Assembly (NCBI RefSeq): GCF_002251735.1
Contig: NZ_NOXS01000034.1
Location: 376 to 64,375, forward strand
DNA length: 64,000 nt
Source of the DNA: Elstera cyanobacteriorum
Lineage (GTDB): Bacteria > Pseudomonadota > Alphaproteobacteria > Elsterales > Elsteraceae
Direction: 5' to 3'
Below, in pieces: positions 51,975 to 59,310 of the stretch (positions within the stretch are counted from its first letter, which is position 1; every line of letters starts with the position of its first letter). The notes beneath the pieces are model-generated. The model was not told the origin of the DNA. It searched no databases and saw nothing but the letters and a program-made list of their open reading frames with translations. Both the position numbers and the translations under genes were made by a program.

Positions 51975-53066
51975 TTAGGGAACCACGAATTGCATGCCGA
52001 ACCAGCGCCACCGTCCCTCGTTGGCGGGAAGGGTGCAGTTGAGGCGCGACCGCCCGGTGGGTAGGGTGTCGCGCGGGCGCACTTCGATGCGGCGGTCGCC
52101 CAGTTCGGTGACATCCGCCCGCCCGACGCCGGAGACGAAGCAGGCGAGGGCGGAAATCGCATTTGCGCCCATCATTGGATCGAGCGTGAAGCCGATGGCG
52201 GGCGGGTTGCTGTCTAGCGCCATTTCCGCCGGGGTGACGTCGGTCACCAGTAGCGGCAAGGCCTGCACGGCCAGCCGCAGCCGCTCGACCGAGGCGAAGG
52301 GGTCGTTCATCGCAAAGCGCGGTAGGGCGAAGGGATCGAGCCTAGCGTGGGCCACCCCCGACTGCTGGCCAAAGGCGGCGCTATAGCCTTCCGCCGCGAC
52401 CAAGGCGCGCACGGCGGCGTCATGTTCGCCATAGGGATAGGCGAATAGGGTCGGCTTGCGGCCCGTTTCGCCCTGGATACGGTCGGCAGCGCGGGCAATC
52501 TGACCGAGCAGATAGGCGCGCTCAATCCCCAGCATATGAGGGTAAGATGCGGTCTGATTGCCCAGTTCCAGCCCTTCGCTGGCCATATCGCGGATCTCGG
52601 ACCAAGACAGCGTATCCGCCCCCGCCCGGTCCACCGTATCGGTGGCGACGAATAGGGTCGCGGGCAGGCGGGCGGCGCGCAGGCGCGGCCAAGCGGTGGT
52701 ATAGACGGAGCTATGGGGCTCGTCGAAAAGAATGCCCACGGTTTTATCGGGCAATGGGCGGCCCGCGCGGAGGGCGTCGATAATGTCCGGCACGGGCAGC
52801 ACGGTAAACTCGCCGCTGCGCAGTTCGGCCAAATGGGCTTCGAAATTCTCGATGGAGATGTTCGAGCCCGTGACCCCGGATTCATCGCCGACGCGGCTGT
52901 AGCTAAGAATGACCGCGCGCGGCAAGGTCGCGTCGATCCCCGTCTGGGCTGCGGCCAAACTGGGCAACAGGCAGGCCAGCCCAAGCGTGGCCGCCATTAT
53001 GACGCGGCGCCATAGGCGTTTCAGTCTGCCGCTGCGCCGCCGAGTGCGGGCGTGCATCATTATCAT
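51975..53066 (-). CDS. Polysaccharide-deacetylase-fold protein with degenerate metal site
   Basis: A 363-residue exported protein (basic N-terminus, hydrophobic segment about residues 22-40, cleavage after AAA). The NodB-like fold is visible: ILFDEPHSSVY at 112-122 replaces TFDDG, GLELGNQTASYPHML at 166-179 replaces the usual GSHTxSHP, and FAYPYGEHD at 208-216 matches motif 3. The metal ligands Asp, His, His are thus Glu116, Gln171 and Tyr174, so the protein probably cannot bind zinc as deacetylases do. The C-terminal 130 residues form a separate conserved domain. It may bind polysaccharide without hydrolysis. ATG 53066 has GGGGGGAC upstream. It lies downstream of the VanX-like gene. Confidence 0.78.
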   Translation of the reverse strand: MIMMHARTRRRSGRLKRLWRRVIMAATLGLACLLPSLAAAQTGIDATLPRAVILSYSRVGDESGVTGSNISIENFEAHLAELRSGEFTVLPVPDIIDALRAGRPLPDKTVGILFDEPHSSVYTTAWPRLRAARLPATLFVATDTVDRAGADTLSWSEIRDMASEGLELGNQTASYPHMLGIERAYLLGQIARAADRIQGETGRKPTLFAYPYGEHDAAVRALVAAEGYSAAFGQQSGVAHARLDPFALPRFAMNDPFASVERLRLAVQALPLLVTDVTPAEMALDSNPPAIGFTLDPMMGANAISALACFVSGVGRADVTELGDRRIEVRPRDTLPTGRSRLNCTLPANEGRWRWFGMQFVVP

Positions 53067-53131
53067 CGTGTCCCCCCGGTCCCAACCCTGGGGAGGACGA
53101 CGCGATTTGTCCAGTCTTTCCAATGCCGCAT

Positions 53132-53692
53132 CTATTCCTGGGGCATCATCCGCCGGGGCAGAACGCTATCGCTGATCAGCGGATAGCTGCGGGCGTTGAA
53201 CAGTTGATAATGCCACCACTCCTTCGCATAAAAATCCCAGCCCGCCGCCGACATCAGGCCGAGCAGCAGCAGCCGGTTGCGCTGGGCCTCAGGGCTAATG
53301 TCGGTCCGGGCGTGGTGGGATTGTTCGGTAAAATCATCAAAGGGGGTGCCCATATCGAGTTCCCGCCCGTCGCCGTCGATCAGCGTTAAATCGATGGCAA
53401 CGCCGCGCGAGTGGGGCGAGCCTTTGCGCGGATCGGCAACAAAATCGGAATTGGGGGCAAAGTTCCACAAAGCCCATTGCGCTTCGGGCGGGCGGAAGGC
53501 ATCGAAAATGCGGAACCGATAGCCCAGCGGCGCGGCCAAGGCGACGGCGCGGCGAAGTGCGGCGGCGGCATCCGTCTGCAAGTAACAGTCGGCTTGCGCA
53601 TAAATCGGTTTGCCCGTCACATTATTGACTGTGGCATAGGCAAGCGCGATGTCTACGGAGTATAGATCGGGCGTTATGCGAACCAACGACAT
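53132..53692 (-). CDS. D-alanyl-D-alanine dipeptidase (VanX/DdpX type)
   Basis: A 186-residue zinc peptidase of family M15D. SPHSRGVAIDLT gives His94 and Asp101 (two zinc ligands), EWWHYQL gives Glu158 (general base) and His161 (third ligand), and DAFRPPE holds Arg67 that stabilises the transition state. It hydrolyses D-Ala-D-Ala, which in bacteria without vancomycin-resistance genes (no vanH or ligase nearby) is a scavenging or cell-wall recycling step. The start at 53692 has AAGGA upstream; a much longer in-frame reading upstream runs antisense through tsaB and is not real. It is in tandem with the deacetylase-like gene. Confidence 0.9.
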   Translation of the reverse strand: MSLVRITPDLYSVDIALAYATVNNVTGKPIYAQADCYLQTDAAAALRRAVALAAPLGYRFRIFDAFRPPEAQWALWNFAPNSDFVADPRKGSPHSRGVAIDLTLIDGDGRELDMGTPFDDFTEQSHHARTDISPEAQRNRLLLLGLMSAAGWDFYAKEWWHYQLFNARSYPLISDSVLPRRMMPQE

Positions 53693-53818
53693 TCGACAGT
53701 TTCCTTTGCAGGCAGCTTGGCCGACCGGCGTTAGCCGATGGCCGAATTTGGCGCCGGATTGGGTGATAGCATCGCCACGGCCCGCCTGCCACCCCGGGCG
53801 CGTGCGGGAGGGGCTGCA

Positions 53819-54547
53819 ATGACGGCACTGCTCGTGCTCGATGCCAGCGGCGCCGCCGTTTCGGTTGGCCTTGTCGCCCTGCCGGGGGGGGAGGTGCTGG
53901 CGAGCGATAGCCTGATCCTCCAGCGCGGTCAGGTCGAAGCCTTGCTGCCGATGGTGGCCGAGGTGCGGGCGCGCGCCGGGATCGGCTTTCCCGATCTTGC
54001 GGCCGTGGCGGCGACGGTTGGTCCCGGCTCCTTCACGGGCATTCGCCTGGGGTTGGCGGCGGCGCGCGGGATCGGTCTGGCGGCCGGGCGTCCGGTTTTC
54101 GGGGTCGGAAGTTTCGATGCGCATCGCGAGGCGGTTCTTGCCGCTGCGCCCGATCACCCCGGGCCGCTGCTGGTGCTGCTGGATAGTAAGCGCCACGATG
54201 TTTTTGCCCAAGCTTTCAACGCCGGGGGCGCGGCGCTGACCTCGCCGCAGGTTCTGAGCCCCGAGGCCGTGCGGGCTTTGGCGGAGCGGGTAACGGCGGA
54301 CGAACCGGGGCCGTTGATGGTCGCCGGGGATGCCGCCGCTTTGCCCAGCCTCGATGGTCTGGCGCTCACGCGGGGGCCGGGTGGCCCCTTGCCGATTGCG
54401 GCGGTGGCCGCCTGCGCGGTGCGGCAGTGGCAGGCGGGCGGCGCGGAATTGCCCCCGGCCTCGCCGCTCTATCTGCGCCCGCCCGACGCGGTGGTGCCGC
54501 AAGGGGGCGGGGTGCTGCCACATTTGCGTGGGCCGGGGGGCGCGTGA
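53819..54547 (+). CDS. tsaB: tRNA N6-adenosine threonylcarbamoyltransferase partner TsaB
   Basis: A 242-residue ASKHA-fold protein. LLVLDASGAAVSVGL opens the fold, AAVAATVGPGSFTGIRLGLAAARGIGLA is the family signature, and DSKRHDVFAQAFN follows. It forms a complex with TsaD to make the t6A modification of tRNAs that read ANN codons. GGGAGGGG precedes the ATG. The stop codon overlaps the GTG start of rimI, a common tsaB-rimI arrangement. Confidence 0.92.
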   Translation: MTALLVLDASGAAVSVGLVALPGGEVLASDSLILQRGQVEALLPMVAEVRARAGIGFPDLAAVAATVGPGSFTGIRLGLAAARGIGLAAGRPVFGVGSFDAHREAVLAAAPDHPGPLLVLLDSKRHDVFAQAFNAGGAALTSPQVLSPEAVRALAERVTADEPGPLMVAGDAAALPSLDGLALTRGPGGPLPIAAVAACAVRQWQAGGAELPPASPLYLRPPDAVVPQGGGVLPHLRGPGGA

Positions 54548-55011
54548 CCCCGCCGCCGCCCCGCCTGGTCGATCTCGGGTTGCCCCATGTGTCGCTGGTG
54601 TCGGCCCTGCACGGTGCCTGCTTTGAAGACGGCTGGCGCCCCCAGACATTTCTCGATCTTATCCAGGGCGGCGGTGTGTTTGGTCTACTGGCGCTCGATT
54701 GGCGGGATCGGCCGCTGGGCTTTGCGCTAACGCGCCTAACCGTGGGGGAGGGCGAAATTCTGACCCTCGGCGTTTTGCGGGAAGCGCGGCAACAAGGGGT
54801 CGGGAAGCTGCTTTTGTCTGGTCTTTGCGCCCGTCTTGCGGTACTGGGCTGCCATGTTCTGTTTTTAGAGGTGGCGGAGACAAATAATCCCGCCCAGCGT
54901 TTGTATGAATCATTCGGATTTCGACAGGTAGGGCGTCGAAAGGATTATTACACCCATTTGGATGGTTCACGCGAAGCGGCCTTGGTGATGCGGCGTGATT
55001 TGCTAACCTGA
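54544..55011 (+). CDS. rimI: Ribosomal-protein S18 alanine N-acetyltransferase (RimI-like GNAT)
   Basis: A 155-residue GNAT acetyltransferase. LGFALTRLTVGEGEILTLGVLREARQQGVGKLLLSGLCA contains the acetyl-CoA pyrophosphate loop (R/QxxGxG as REARQQGVGK). LFLEVAETNNPAQRLYESFGFRQVGRRKDYY is the typical RimI C-terminus with catalytic Tyr. The GTG start overlaps the tsaB stop (GTGA), so it is translationally coupled; the family position of the first strand supports this start. It acetylates the N-terminal alanine of S18. Confidence 0.9.
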   Translation: MTPPPPRLVDLGLPHVSLVSALHGACFEDGWRPQTFLDLIQGGGVFGLLALDWRDRPLGFALTRLTVGEGEILTLGVLREARQQGVGKLLLSGLCARLAVLGCHVLFLEVAETNNPAQRLYESFGFRQVGRRKDYYTHLDGSREAALVMRRDLLT

Positions 55012-55088
55012 TTAACCGATATCCACTTCAAGAAATTTATTTTTAAGGCTTTGCATTCAATTTTTTAACGAATGGACTTGCAAAAGGA

Positions 55089-55117
55089 TTGCAACACCGC
55101 GCTAAGGGCTTTATACA
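55089..55117 (+). promoter_or_regulatory. Promoter of the mucR gene
   Basis: TTGCAA (55089-55094) and TATACA (55112-55117) are separated by 17 bases. The predicted transcription start near 55124 gives a leader of about 28 bases before the ATG at 55152. The upstream 70 bases are AT-rich, as MucR-autoregulated promoters usually are. Confidence 0.65.
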
Positions 55118-55151
55118 TTGCGCAGTATCAAGCGACATGGAATTGTTAACA

Positions 55152-55571
55152 ATGTCGGATAGCAGCACTTCGCGAGACCTTACTGCGCTGACCACAAACG
55201 TGGTTGCCGCTTATTTGTCCAATAACTCCCTGCCTGTCGGAGATTTGCCAGGTCTTATCCGCCAAGTCTACTCGGCGTTAACGAATCTGGGTACTCCTGT
55301 TGAAGTGGCGCCGGAAAAGCCGGTTCCTGCAGTTCCCGTAAAGAAATCGGTTACGCCCGATTACATCATCTGCCTTGAAGACGGCAAAAAACTGAAGATG
55401 CTGAAGCGTCATCTGAAAACCGCCTTCAATATGACCCCGGAACAGTATCGGGAACGTTGGGATCTTCCCGCCGATTACCCGATGGTGGCGCCGAATTATG
55501 CCACCCAGCGCAGCTCGCTGGCGAAGCAGATTGGCCTTGGGACGCGCTCGCGTCGCGGGTCGGGCAAATAA
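55152..55571 (+). CDS. mucR: MucR/Ros family zinc-finger-type regulator
   Basis: A 139-residue protein of the Ros/MucR family. TTNVVAAYLSNNSLPVGDLPGLIRQVYSALTNL is the N-terminal oligomerisation region. IICLEDGKKLKMLKRHLKTAFNMTPEQYRERWDLPADYPMVAPNYATQRSSLAKQIGLGTRSR is the C-terminal DNA-binding part. The finger has Cys and His but, as in many alphaproteobacterial members, the second Cys position is Asp (CLEDG). MucR proteins are H-NS-like silencers of AT-rich DNA controlling exopolysaccharide, motility and virulence. The ATG at 55152 follows family length, although an in-frame ATG at 55137 also exists. Confidence 0.92.
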   Translation: MSDSSTSRDLTALTTNVVAAYLSNNSLPVGDLPGLIRQVYSALTNLGTPVEVAPEKPVPAVPVKKSVTPDYIICLEDGKKLKMLKRHLKTAFNMTPEQYRERWDLPADYPMVAPNYATQRSSLAKQIGLGTRSRRGSGK

Positions 55572-55595
55572 GCCCTCGCTGAAAAGCGCTCAAAA

Positions 55596-55631
55596 ACGAA
55601 CGGCGGAAGGATAAAACCTTCCGCCGTTCGT
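55596..55631. terminator. Long hairpin after mucR
   Basis: Fifteen-bp perfect arms (55596-55610 and 55617-55631; ACGAACGGCGGAAGG and its complement) enclose a six-base loop, 25 bases past the mucR stop codon. The run of A just before it makes a U-run in the opposite direction, but for the plus strand the tail is only moderately U-rich (GTATCT). Confidence 0.75.
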
Positions 55632-55636
55632 GTATC

Positions 55637-55719
55637 TGCCTCTATATAAGGCCACTTCCCGCGCCGCCCGTCACAAGGGGGATGCGGAGCGCCGGAGGTT
55701 TCGAGTATATAGAGAGGCA
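55637..55719. promoter_or_regulatory. Extended imperfect inverted repeat upstream of fur
   Basis: TGCCTCTATATA (55637-55648) is the complement of TATATAGAGAGGCA (55706-55719) apart from a two-base insertion. Inner GC-rich segments partly pair. It ends 18 bases before the GTG of fur and could be a transcribed hairpin or a pair of operator half-sites around the promoter. Confidence 0.45.
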
Positions 55720-55736
55720 AGGGAGGAGGGCTTTTC

Positions 55737-56180
55737 GTGCCACAGGAAACACTCTCGCGCCTTGAGCGCTTATGCATCGACAAAGGTCTGAAAATGACCG
55801 AGCAGCGCCGCATTATTGCGCGCGTTTTGTCCGATGCCTCCGATCATCCCGATGTGGAGATGCTGTACCGGCGGGCGACGGCGCTCGATTCGCGCATTTC
55901 AATCGCCACCGTCTACCGCACGGTTCGCCTGCTTGAAGAGGCGAATATCCTGGAACGTCACGATTTCGGCGATGGCCGCGCCCGGTACGAAGAACTGCCC
56001 GAAGAACACCATGATCATCTGATTGATGTGGAAACCGGGGCCGTTATCGAGTTCCAGAATACGGAAATCGAAGAGCTTCAGCGTAAGATCGCCGAAACCT
56101 TGGGGTATCGGCTGGTGGATCACCGGTTGGAACTTTATGGTGTCCGCCTGGATAAGAACGAACCCGCGAAAGGTAACTGA
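55737..56180 (+). CDS. fur: Fur family metal-responsive regulator
   Basis: A 147-residue Fur-type protein starting at GTG with GGGAGGAGGG upstream. LSRLERLCIDKGLKMTEQRRIIARVLSDASDHPDVEMLYRRATALDSRISIATVYRTVRLLEEANILERHDFGDGRARYE is the winged helix. EEHHDHLIDVETGAVIEFQN contains the His/Asp/Glu metal ligands of Fur and Mur. The C-terminal CxxC structural zinc sites are absent, as is usual in alphaproteobacterial Fur/Mur. It could be the iron sensor Fur or the manganese sensor Mur. It sits just upstream of olsB-olsA, a frequent alphaproteobacterial gene order. Confidence 0.93.
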   Translation: MPQETLSRLERLCIDKGLKMTEQRRIIARVLSDASDHPDVEMLYRRATALDSRISIATVYRTVRLLEEANILERHDFGDGRARYEELPEEHHDHLIDVETGAVIEFQNTEIEELQRKIAETLGYRLVDHRLELYGVRLDKNEPAKGN

Positions 56181-56185
56181 TCCAT

Positions 56186-57040
56186 ATGGGACAGGGGGTA
56201 GCACCGGTCACGCCCAAACTTGCGGGCGATCTTAAGACCGGCTCGCTGGAAGTCCGGCTGGCAGAAACAGCGGCGGAACTGGATGCTGCGCAAGCGTTGC
56301 GCTATCGCATTTTCTACGAAGAAATGCAGGCCAAGCCCGATGCGACGACCGAGGCCGCCCGTCGCGATGTCGATGCCTATGACGCGCAGTGCGATCATCT
56401 GCTGGTGCTCGATCATTCTCTGGGCGAGGGGGCGGATGCCGTCGTTGGCACCTATCGGCTGATCCGCAAGCCGGCAGCGGATGCCGTAGGCGGTTTCTAC
56501 ACAAGGGACGAGTTCAATATCGCCCCGCTGCTGGCGCTGAAGGGCAATCTGCTGGAGCTTGGGCGGAGCTGCGTCGATACCCGCTATCGGACCCGCCCGA
56601 CCATGCAGTTGCTGTGGCGGGGCATTGCCTCCTATGTTTTTCATTATGATATTGCGCTGATGTTCGGCTGCGCCAGTCTGCCGGGGGTGGACCCCGATGC
56701 GCATAAGTTGGCCCTGTCGTACCTGCATCATTATCATCTGGCGCCGGAAGAGATGCGCCCGCGCGCGCTGCCGGACCGGTTCGTTGCGCTCGACCGCATG
56801 CCGAAAGACGCTATCGATATGAAGCGGGCGCTGGCCGATCTGCCGCCGCTGATCAAAGGTTATCTGCGTTTGGGCGGTTTCATCGGCGATGGCGCGGTGA
56901 TCGATCATCAGTTCAATACCGTCGATGTCTGCATTCTGGTGAAGACCGATCTGGTGACGGATAAATATTTCAATCACTACAGCCGCACCACCGGTGGCCC
57001 GTCGGTCGGCGATGGTGATGAACCCGCTGGCGTGGCGTAA
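56186..57040 (+). CDS. olsB: L-ornithine N(alpha)-acyltransferase
   Basis: A 284-residue GNAT-like acyltransferase. EVRLAETAAELDAAQALRYRIFYEEMQAKPD, DHLLVLD, VVGTYRLIRKPAADAVGGFYTRDEFNIAPLL, LLELGRSCVDTRYRTRPTMQLLWRGIASYV and FGCASLPGVDPDAHKLALSYLHHYHLAPEE match OlsB, which attaches a 3-hydroxy fatty acid from ACP to ornithine, giving lyso-ornithine lipid. Its partner OlsA follows after 12 bases. The ATG at 56186 is 5 bases past the fur stop, so fur-olsB-olsA-sdaA read as one transcription unit. Confidence 0.92.
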   Translation: MGQGVAPVTPKLAGDLKTGSLEVRLAETAAELDAAQALRYRIFYEEMQAKPDATTEAARRDVDAYDAQCDHLLVLDHSLGEGADAVVGTYRLIRKPAADAVGGFYTRDEFNIAPLLALKGNLLELGRSCVDTRYRTRPTMQLLWRGIASYVFHYDIALMFGCASLPGVDPDAHKLALSYLHHYHLAPEEMRPRALPDRFVALDRMPKDAIDMKRALADLPPLIKGYLRLGGFIGDGAVIDHQFNTVDVCILVKTDLVTDKYFNHYSRTTGGPSVGDGDEPAGVA

Positions 57041-57052
57041 GCCGATAGCACC

Positions 57053-57892
57053 ATGAGCGGTCTGATGGCGGGCATCGGTTCCCTTCCGCTGGCGGTTTTC
57101 CGGCTGGTGGTTTACCTGCTGTTCACGGCGCTCTGCATGCCCGTGCAGGCGCTGGCCGTGGCGTGGAAGCTGCCGCTGCGCAGCCGCTTTCCCGTTTGGT
57201 ACCACCGCCGCTGCTTGCGGCTGCTGGGGGTGGAGTTGGAGGTGACGGGTACCCCGTCCCACGCCCATCCAACCCTATTTGTCGCCAATCACGGCGGGTA
57301 TCTCGATATCAGCATCCTCGGCGCGCTGATCCCGGGCAGTTTTGTCGCCAAGTCGGAAGTCGGTACTTGGCCGCTGTTCGGTTGGCTGGCGAAATTGCAG
57401 CGCACGGTTTTCGTTGATCGCAAGCGCGGCTCCACCCATACCCAGCGCGATGATATCGTCAGCCGCTTGCAGGATGGCGATAATCTGATCCTGTTCCCGG
57501 AAGGCACCAGCAGCGACGGTAACCGCGTGTTGCCGTTCAAAAGCGCCTTGTTCAGCGTGGCCGCCCTCGAGACCGGGCATGGGCCGCTGGTGGTTCAGCC
57601 CGTGTCGGTCGCCTATACCAAGATCAACGGCATGCCGATGGGCCGGGCGCTGCGCCCGTTCTTGGCGTGGTATGGTGATATGGACCTAGGGCCACACCTC
57701 GTGCGTCTCGCTGGTCTCGGGCGCGTTACGGTCGCGGTGACGTTCCACCCGCCCGTCACGCTGCTCGGCCTCGGGAGCCGCAAAGCCCTTTCCGCCCATT
57801 GCGAAAGCACGATTGCCGCCGGGCTTGCCGCCGCGCTGTCGGGCCGGTCGCTTCCTCCTCCCGCCTCTGATCCCGCCCTGGTGCCCCAATGA
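57053..57892 (+). CDS. olsA: Lyso-ornithine lipid O-acyltransferase (1-acyl-glycerol-3-phosphate acyltransferase family)
   Basis: A 279-residue PlsC-type acyltransferase. Here FVANHGGYLDIS is a variant of the HxxxxD catalytic motif with NHGGYLD, and LFPEGTSSDG is the conserved FPEGTxS block. One N-terminal membrane helix (about 12-34) anchors it to the inner membrane. Next to olsB it should acylate lyso-ornithine lipid to ornithine lipid, a phosphate-free membrane lipid. A role as PlsC for phosphatidic acid cannot be fully excluded. The stop codon overlaps the ATG of sdaA. Confidence 0.9.
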   Translation: MSGLMAGIGSLPLAVFRLVVYLLFTALCMPVQALAVAWKLPLRSRFPVWYHRRCLRLLGVELEVTGTPSHAHPTLFVANHGGYLDISILGALIPGSFVAKSEVGTWPLFGWLAKLQRTVFVDRKRGSTHTQRDDIVSRLQDGDNLILFPEGTSSDGNRVLPFKSALFSVAALETGHGPLVVQPVSVAYTKINGMPMGRALRPFLAWYGDMDLGPHLVRLAGLGRVTVAVTFHPPVTLLGLGSRKALSAHCESTIAAGLAAALSGRSLPPPASDPALVPQ

Positions 57893-59268
57893 GCGTTAGC
57901 CTTTTCGATTTGTTCAAGGTCGGGCTTGGCCCGTCCAGTTCCCATACCGTCGGGCCAATGAAGGCGGGGGTCCGCTTCGGCGAGGCGCTGGCCGCCGCCG
58001 GGCTATTGCCGCGCGTCGCCCAGGTGCGGGCGGAACTCTTCGGCTCCCTCGCCTTAACCGGCAAAGGGCACGCCACCGATAGCGCCGTGATCCTGGGGCT
58101 GGCGGGGCATCTGCCCGATAAGATCGACCCGGATCAGGTGGCGCCCTTGCTTGCGGGGATTGCCGCCGAGCAGAGTCTGCCGCTGGCGGGGGCCTTCCCG
58201 GTGCCCTTCGTTGAAGCCCGCGATCTTCTGTTCCAAATGGCGGAAACCCTGCCGCGCCATACCAATGGCCTGCGCTTTACCGCCTATGATGCCGAGGGCG
58301 GCGAGCTGCTAAGCCGCATTACCTATTCGGTCGGTGGCGGCTTTATTCTGGACGAGGCGGAGTTCGATCAGGTCGCGGCGGCGCGTGGCCCCGTGCTGCC
58401 CTTCCCGTTCAATTCTGGGGCGGAACTGCTGGGCATGGGCATGACCTCCGGCCTCAGCATCGCCCAAATGGTTATGGCCAATGAGTTGGCCCTGCGCCCA
58501 CGGGCCGAGGTGGAGGAGCATCTGCGCCGGGTATGGGAGGCGATGCAGGCCTGTGTGAAGCGCGGCCTATCGACCGAAGGCATTCTGCCGGGCGGCTTGC
58601 GCGTCAAACGCCGGGCGCCTGGGTTGCACCGGGCGATGCAGCGCAGCCTTGCCGCCAATCAACCGTCGCCGACCTTGGCCTTCGAGCGCGCCAGCCTCTA
58701 CGCTATCGCCGTGAACGAGGAAAACGCCTGCGGGGGGCGCGTCGTTACCGCGCCGACCAATGGCGCCGCCGGGTTGATCCCCGCCGTGCTGCATTATTTC
58801 AAGGATTGTTGGCCCGAGCTGGCGCAGGAAGAGAAAATCTTCGAATTCCTGCTGACCGCGACCGCCATCGGCAGCCTGTTTAAAACCCGCGCGTCGATTT
58901 CCGGGGCGGAGGTTGGCTGCCAGGGCGAAGTCGGCGTTGCCTGTTCAATGGCCGCCGCTGGGCTTGCCGCCGCGCTAGGCGGCAGCAATGCGCAGATCGA
59001 GAATGCCGCCGAAATCGGCATGGAGCATAACCTGGGGCTAACCTGCGACCCCATCGCCGGCCTCGTGCAAATCCCATGCATCGAGCGCAATGCCATGGGG
59101 GCGGTGAAAGCCATCAATGCCGCCGCGCTGGCCCTACAGGGCGACGGCACGCACCGGGTGTCGCTGGATCAGGTGATCGAAACCATGCGCCAGACTGGTC
59201 ACGACATGATGACCAAATATAAGGAAACCGCCCAGGGCGGCCTCGCGGTCAACGTGGTGGCCTGCTAG
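57889..59268 (+). CDS. sdaA: L-serine dehydratase, iron-sulfur type (single chain)
   Basis: A 459-residue L-serine deaminase. The N-terminal beta domain ([26 protein letters not shown]) and the C-terminal alpha domain with [29 protein letters not shown] and [18 protein letters not shown] supply the 4Fe-4S cysteines. [26 protein letters not shown] completes the cluster ligands. It converts serine to pyruvate and ammonia. Its ATG overlaps the olsA stop, so it is translated with the ornithine-lipid genes; why serine deamination is tied to that operon is not obvious. Confidence 0.95.
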   Translation: MSVSLFDLFKVGLGPSSSHTVGPMKAGVRFGEALAAAGLLPRVAQVRAELFGSLALTGKGHATDSAVILGLAGHLPDKIDPDQVAPLLAGIAAEQSLPLAGAFPVPFVEARDLLFQMAETLPRHTNGLRFTAYDAEGGELLSRITYSVGGGFILDEAEFDQVAAARGPVLPFPFNSGAELLGMGMTSGLSIAQMVMANELALRPRAEVEEHLRRVWEAMQACVKRGLSTEGILPGGLRVKRRAPGLHRAMQRSLAANQPSPTLAFERASLYAIAVNEENACGGRVVTAPTNGAAGLIPAVLHYFKDCWPELAQEEKIFEFLLTATAIGSLFKTRASISGAEVGCQGEVGVACSMAAAGLAAALGGSNAQIENAAEIGMEHNLGLTCDPIAGLVQIPCIERNAMGAVKAINAAALALQGDGTHRVSLDQVIETMRQTGHDMMTKYKETAQGGLAVNVVAC

Positions 59269-59310
59269 CGCGCTTCATGCCTTACAAGGGGGGGATCAGA
59301 GGGTTTCCCC

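Noticed and set aside
51546-52064. 172-residue plus-strand frame
   Set aside because: No ribosome binding site, overlaps the small minus-strand gene and the end of the deacetylase-like gene, and shows no family features.
53132-53692. VanX as part of a vancomycin-resistance cluster
   Set aside because: No vanH, D-Ala-D-Lac ligase or VanRS regulators nearby; the gene fits the chromosomal dipeptide-scavenging type.
53693-54649. Long N-terminal extension of the VanX-like gene
   Set aside because: The extension is antisense to tsaB, arginine- and glutamine-rich as shadow frames are, and VanX homology begins exactly at the ATG at 53692 with a good ribosome binding site.
55651-55719. Possible tRNA in the mucR-fur spacer (GGTTTCGAG looks like a T-loop)
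   Set aside because: No acceptor stem, anticodon arm or D-arm can be drawn around it; the surrounding inverted repeat explains the pairing.
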